A stretch of DNA of 6,507 nt from an uncultured Collinsella sp. (GTDB lineage: Bacteria; Actinomycetota; Coriobacteriia; Coriobacteriales; Coriobacteriaceae): contig CATYJC010000098.1 of NCBI GenBank assembly GCA_958407555.1, forward strand, positions 1 through 6,507, written 5' to 3'. The position numbers and the translations under genes are program-made. The notes below the pieces were generated by a model that was given only the letters and a program-made list of their open reading frames with translations, had not been told where the DNA came from and ran no database searches. Below are positions 6,381 through 6,507 of this stretch, in pieces; within the stretch, counting starts at the first letter, position 1, and every line of letters begins with the position of its first letter.

Positions 6381-6386
6381 CTCTCC
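6381..6386 (-). promoter_or_regulatory. Ribosome binding site deciding the isomerase start
   Basis: The minus strand reads GGAGAG, then TAATT, then ATG. No comparable site precedes the in-frame TTG 60 nt upstream, which supports the ATG at 6375. Confidence 0.7.
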
Positions 6387-6407
6387 AACCTAAACGAGGC
6401 CCCGTTC

Positions 6408-6435
6408 CATATAGGAGCGGAGCCCAATTACACAA
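6408..6435 (-). promoter_or_regulatory. Putative promoter of the isomerase gene (TTGTGT-16-TATATG)
   Basis: On the minus strand TTGTGT (6430-6435) precedes TATATG (6408-6413) by 16 nt. The spacing and the TCCGCTCCTAT block (6411-6421) are the same as in the block upstream of hisZG. A start near 6401 would give a leader of about 26 nt holding the ribosome binding site, a sensible arrangement. The hexamers are weak matches to consensus, so this remains a prediction. Confidence 0.45.
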
Positions 6436-6448
6436 ACGTTATTTGCTC

Positions 6449-6507
6449 TTAATAGTCGAACTGGTGATAGTAGCGACGATACTTGAGGTTGTGCTTGGTG
6501 ACCGTCT
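6449..6507 (-). CDS. C-terminal 18 codons of an unidentified upstream gene
   Basis: One minus-strand frame entering at the right edge reads TVTKHNLKYRRYYHQFDY and stops with TAA at 6449-6451. Fourteen of the 18 codons end in G or C, like the real genes here, while the other two minus-strand frames give unlikely Ser/Thr- or Leu/Gln-rich strings, so this is probably the true end of a protein. The tail is basic and tyrosine-rich; I do not recognise a family from it. It ends 73 nt before the isomerase ATG on the same strand, with no clear terminator between them. Confidence 0.55.
   Translation of the reverse strand, partial: TVTKHNLKYRRYYHQFDY

Overview
This window comes from a GC-rich bacterial chromosome and holds most of a histidine biosynthesis operon, read entirely on the minus strand. 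A short-form HisG together with a HisZ partner argues against the mycobacterial/streptomycete type of actinobacterium, which use long HisG alone. GC-rich codons, strong GGAGG-type ribosome binding sites and the style of the dispersed palindromic repeat would fit a Coriobacteriia (Collinsella-like) genome. That taxonomic guess rests on general impression, not on a search.

Layout in the direction of transcription, from high to low coordinates: (1) the last 18 codons of an unidentified gene at the right edge, stop at 6449; (2) a promoter-like block at 6408-6435 and a 278-residue xylose-isomerase-like TIM-barrel enzyme (6375 down to 5539); (3) a 170-nt regulatory gap (5369-5538) with a promoter-like block, a 22-bp operator-like palindrome and a 9-bp leader hairpin; (4) hisZG, one 571-codon gene joining the HisZ regulatory subunit to the short-form HisG catalytic subunit; (5) a 105-nt gap, then hisD; (6) hisC, one nt after hisD; (7) hisB, whose ATG directly follows the hisC stop; (8) a 79-nt spacer filled largely by a perfect 16-bp inverted repeat; (9) hisH, starting at a GTG and running off the left edge.

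The genes encode the first step of histidine synthesis (HisZG, ATP phosphoribosyltransferase), the glutaminase half of imidazole glycerol phosphate synthase (HisH), the dehydratase (HisB), the aminotransferase (HisC) and the final dehydrogenase (HisD). hisA, hisF and hisI/hisE functions are not in the window and may lie beyond the left edge. The most unusual items are the HisZ-HisG fusion, the TrpR-box-like palindrome ahead of the operon, and the terminator-like repeat placed inside the operon. I see no new defence, mobile or RNA system; the long plus-strand open frames are antisense shadows of the his genes.
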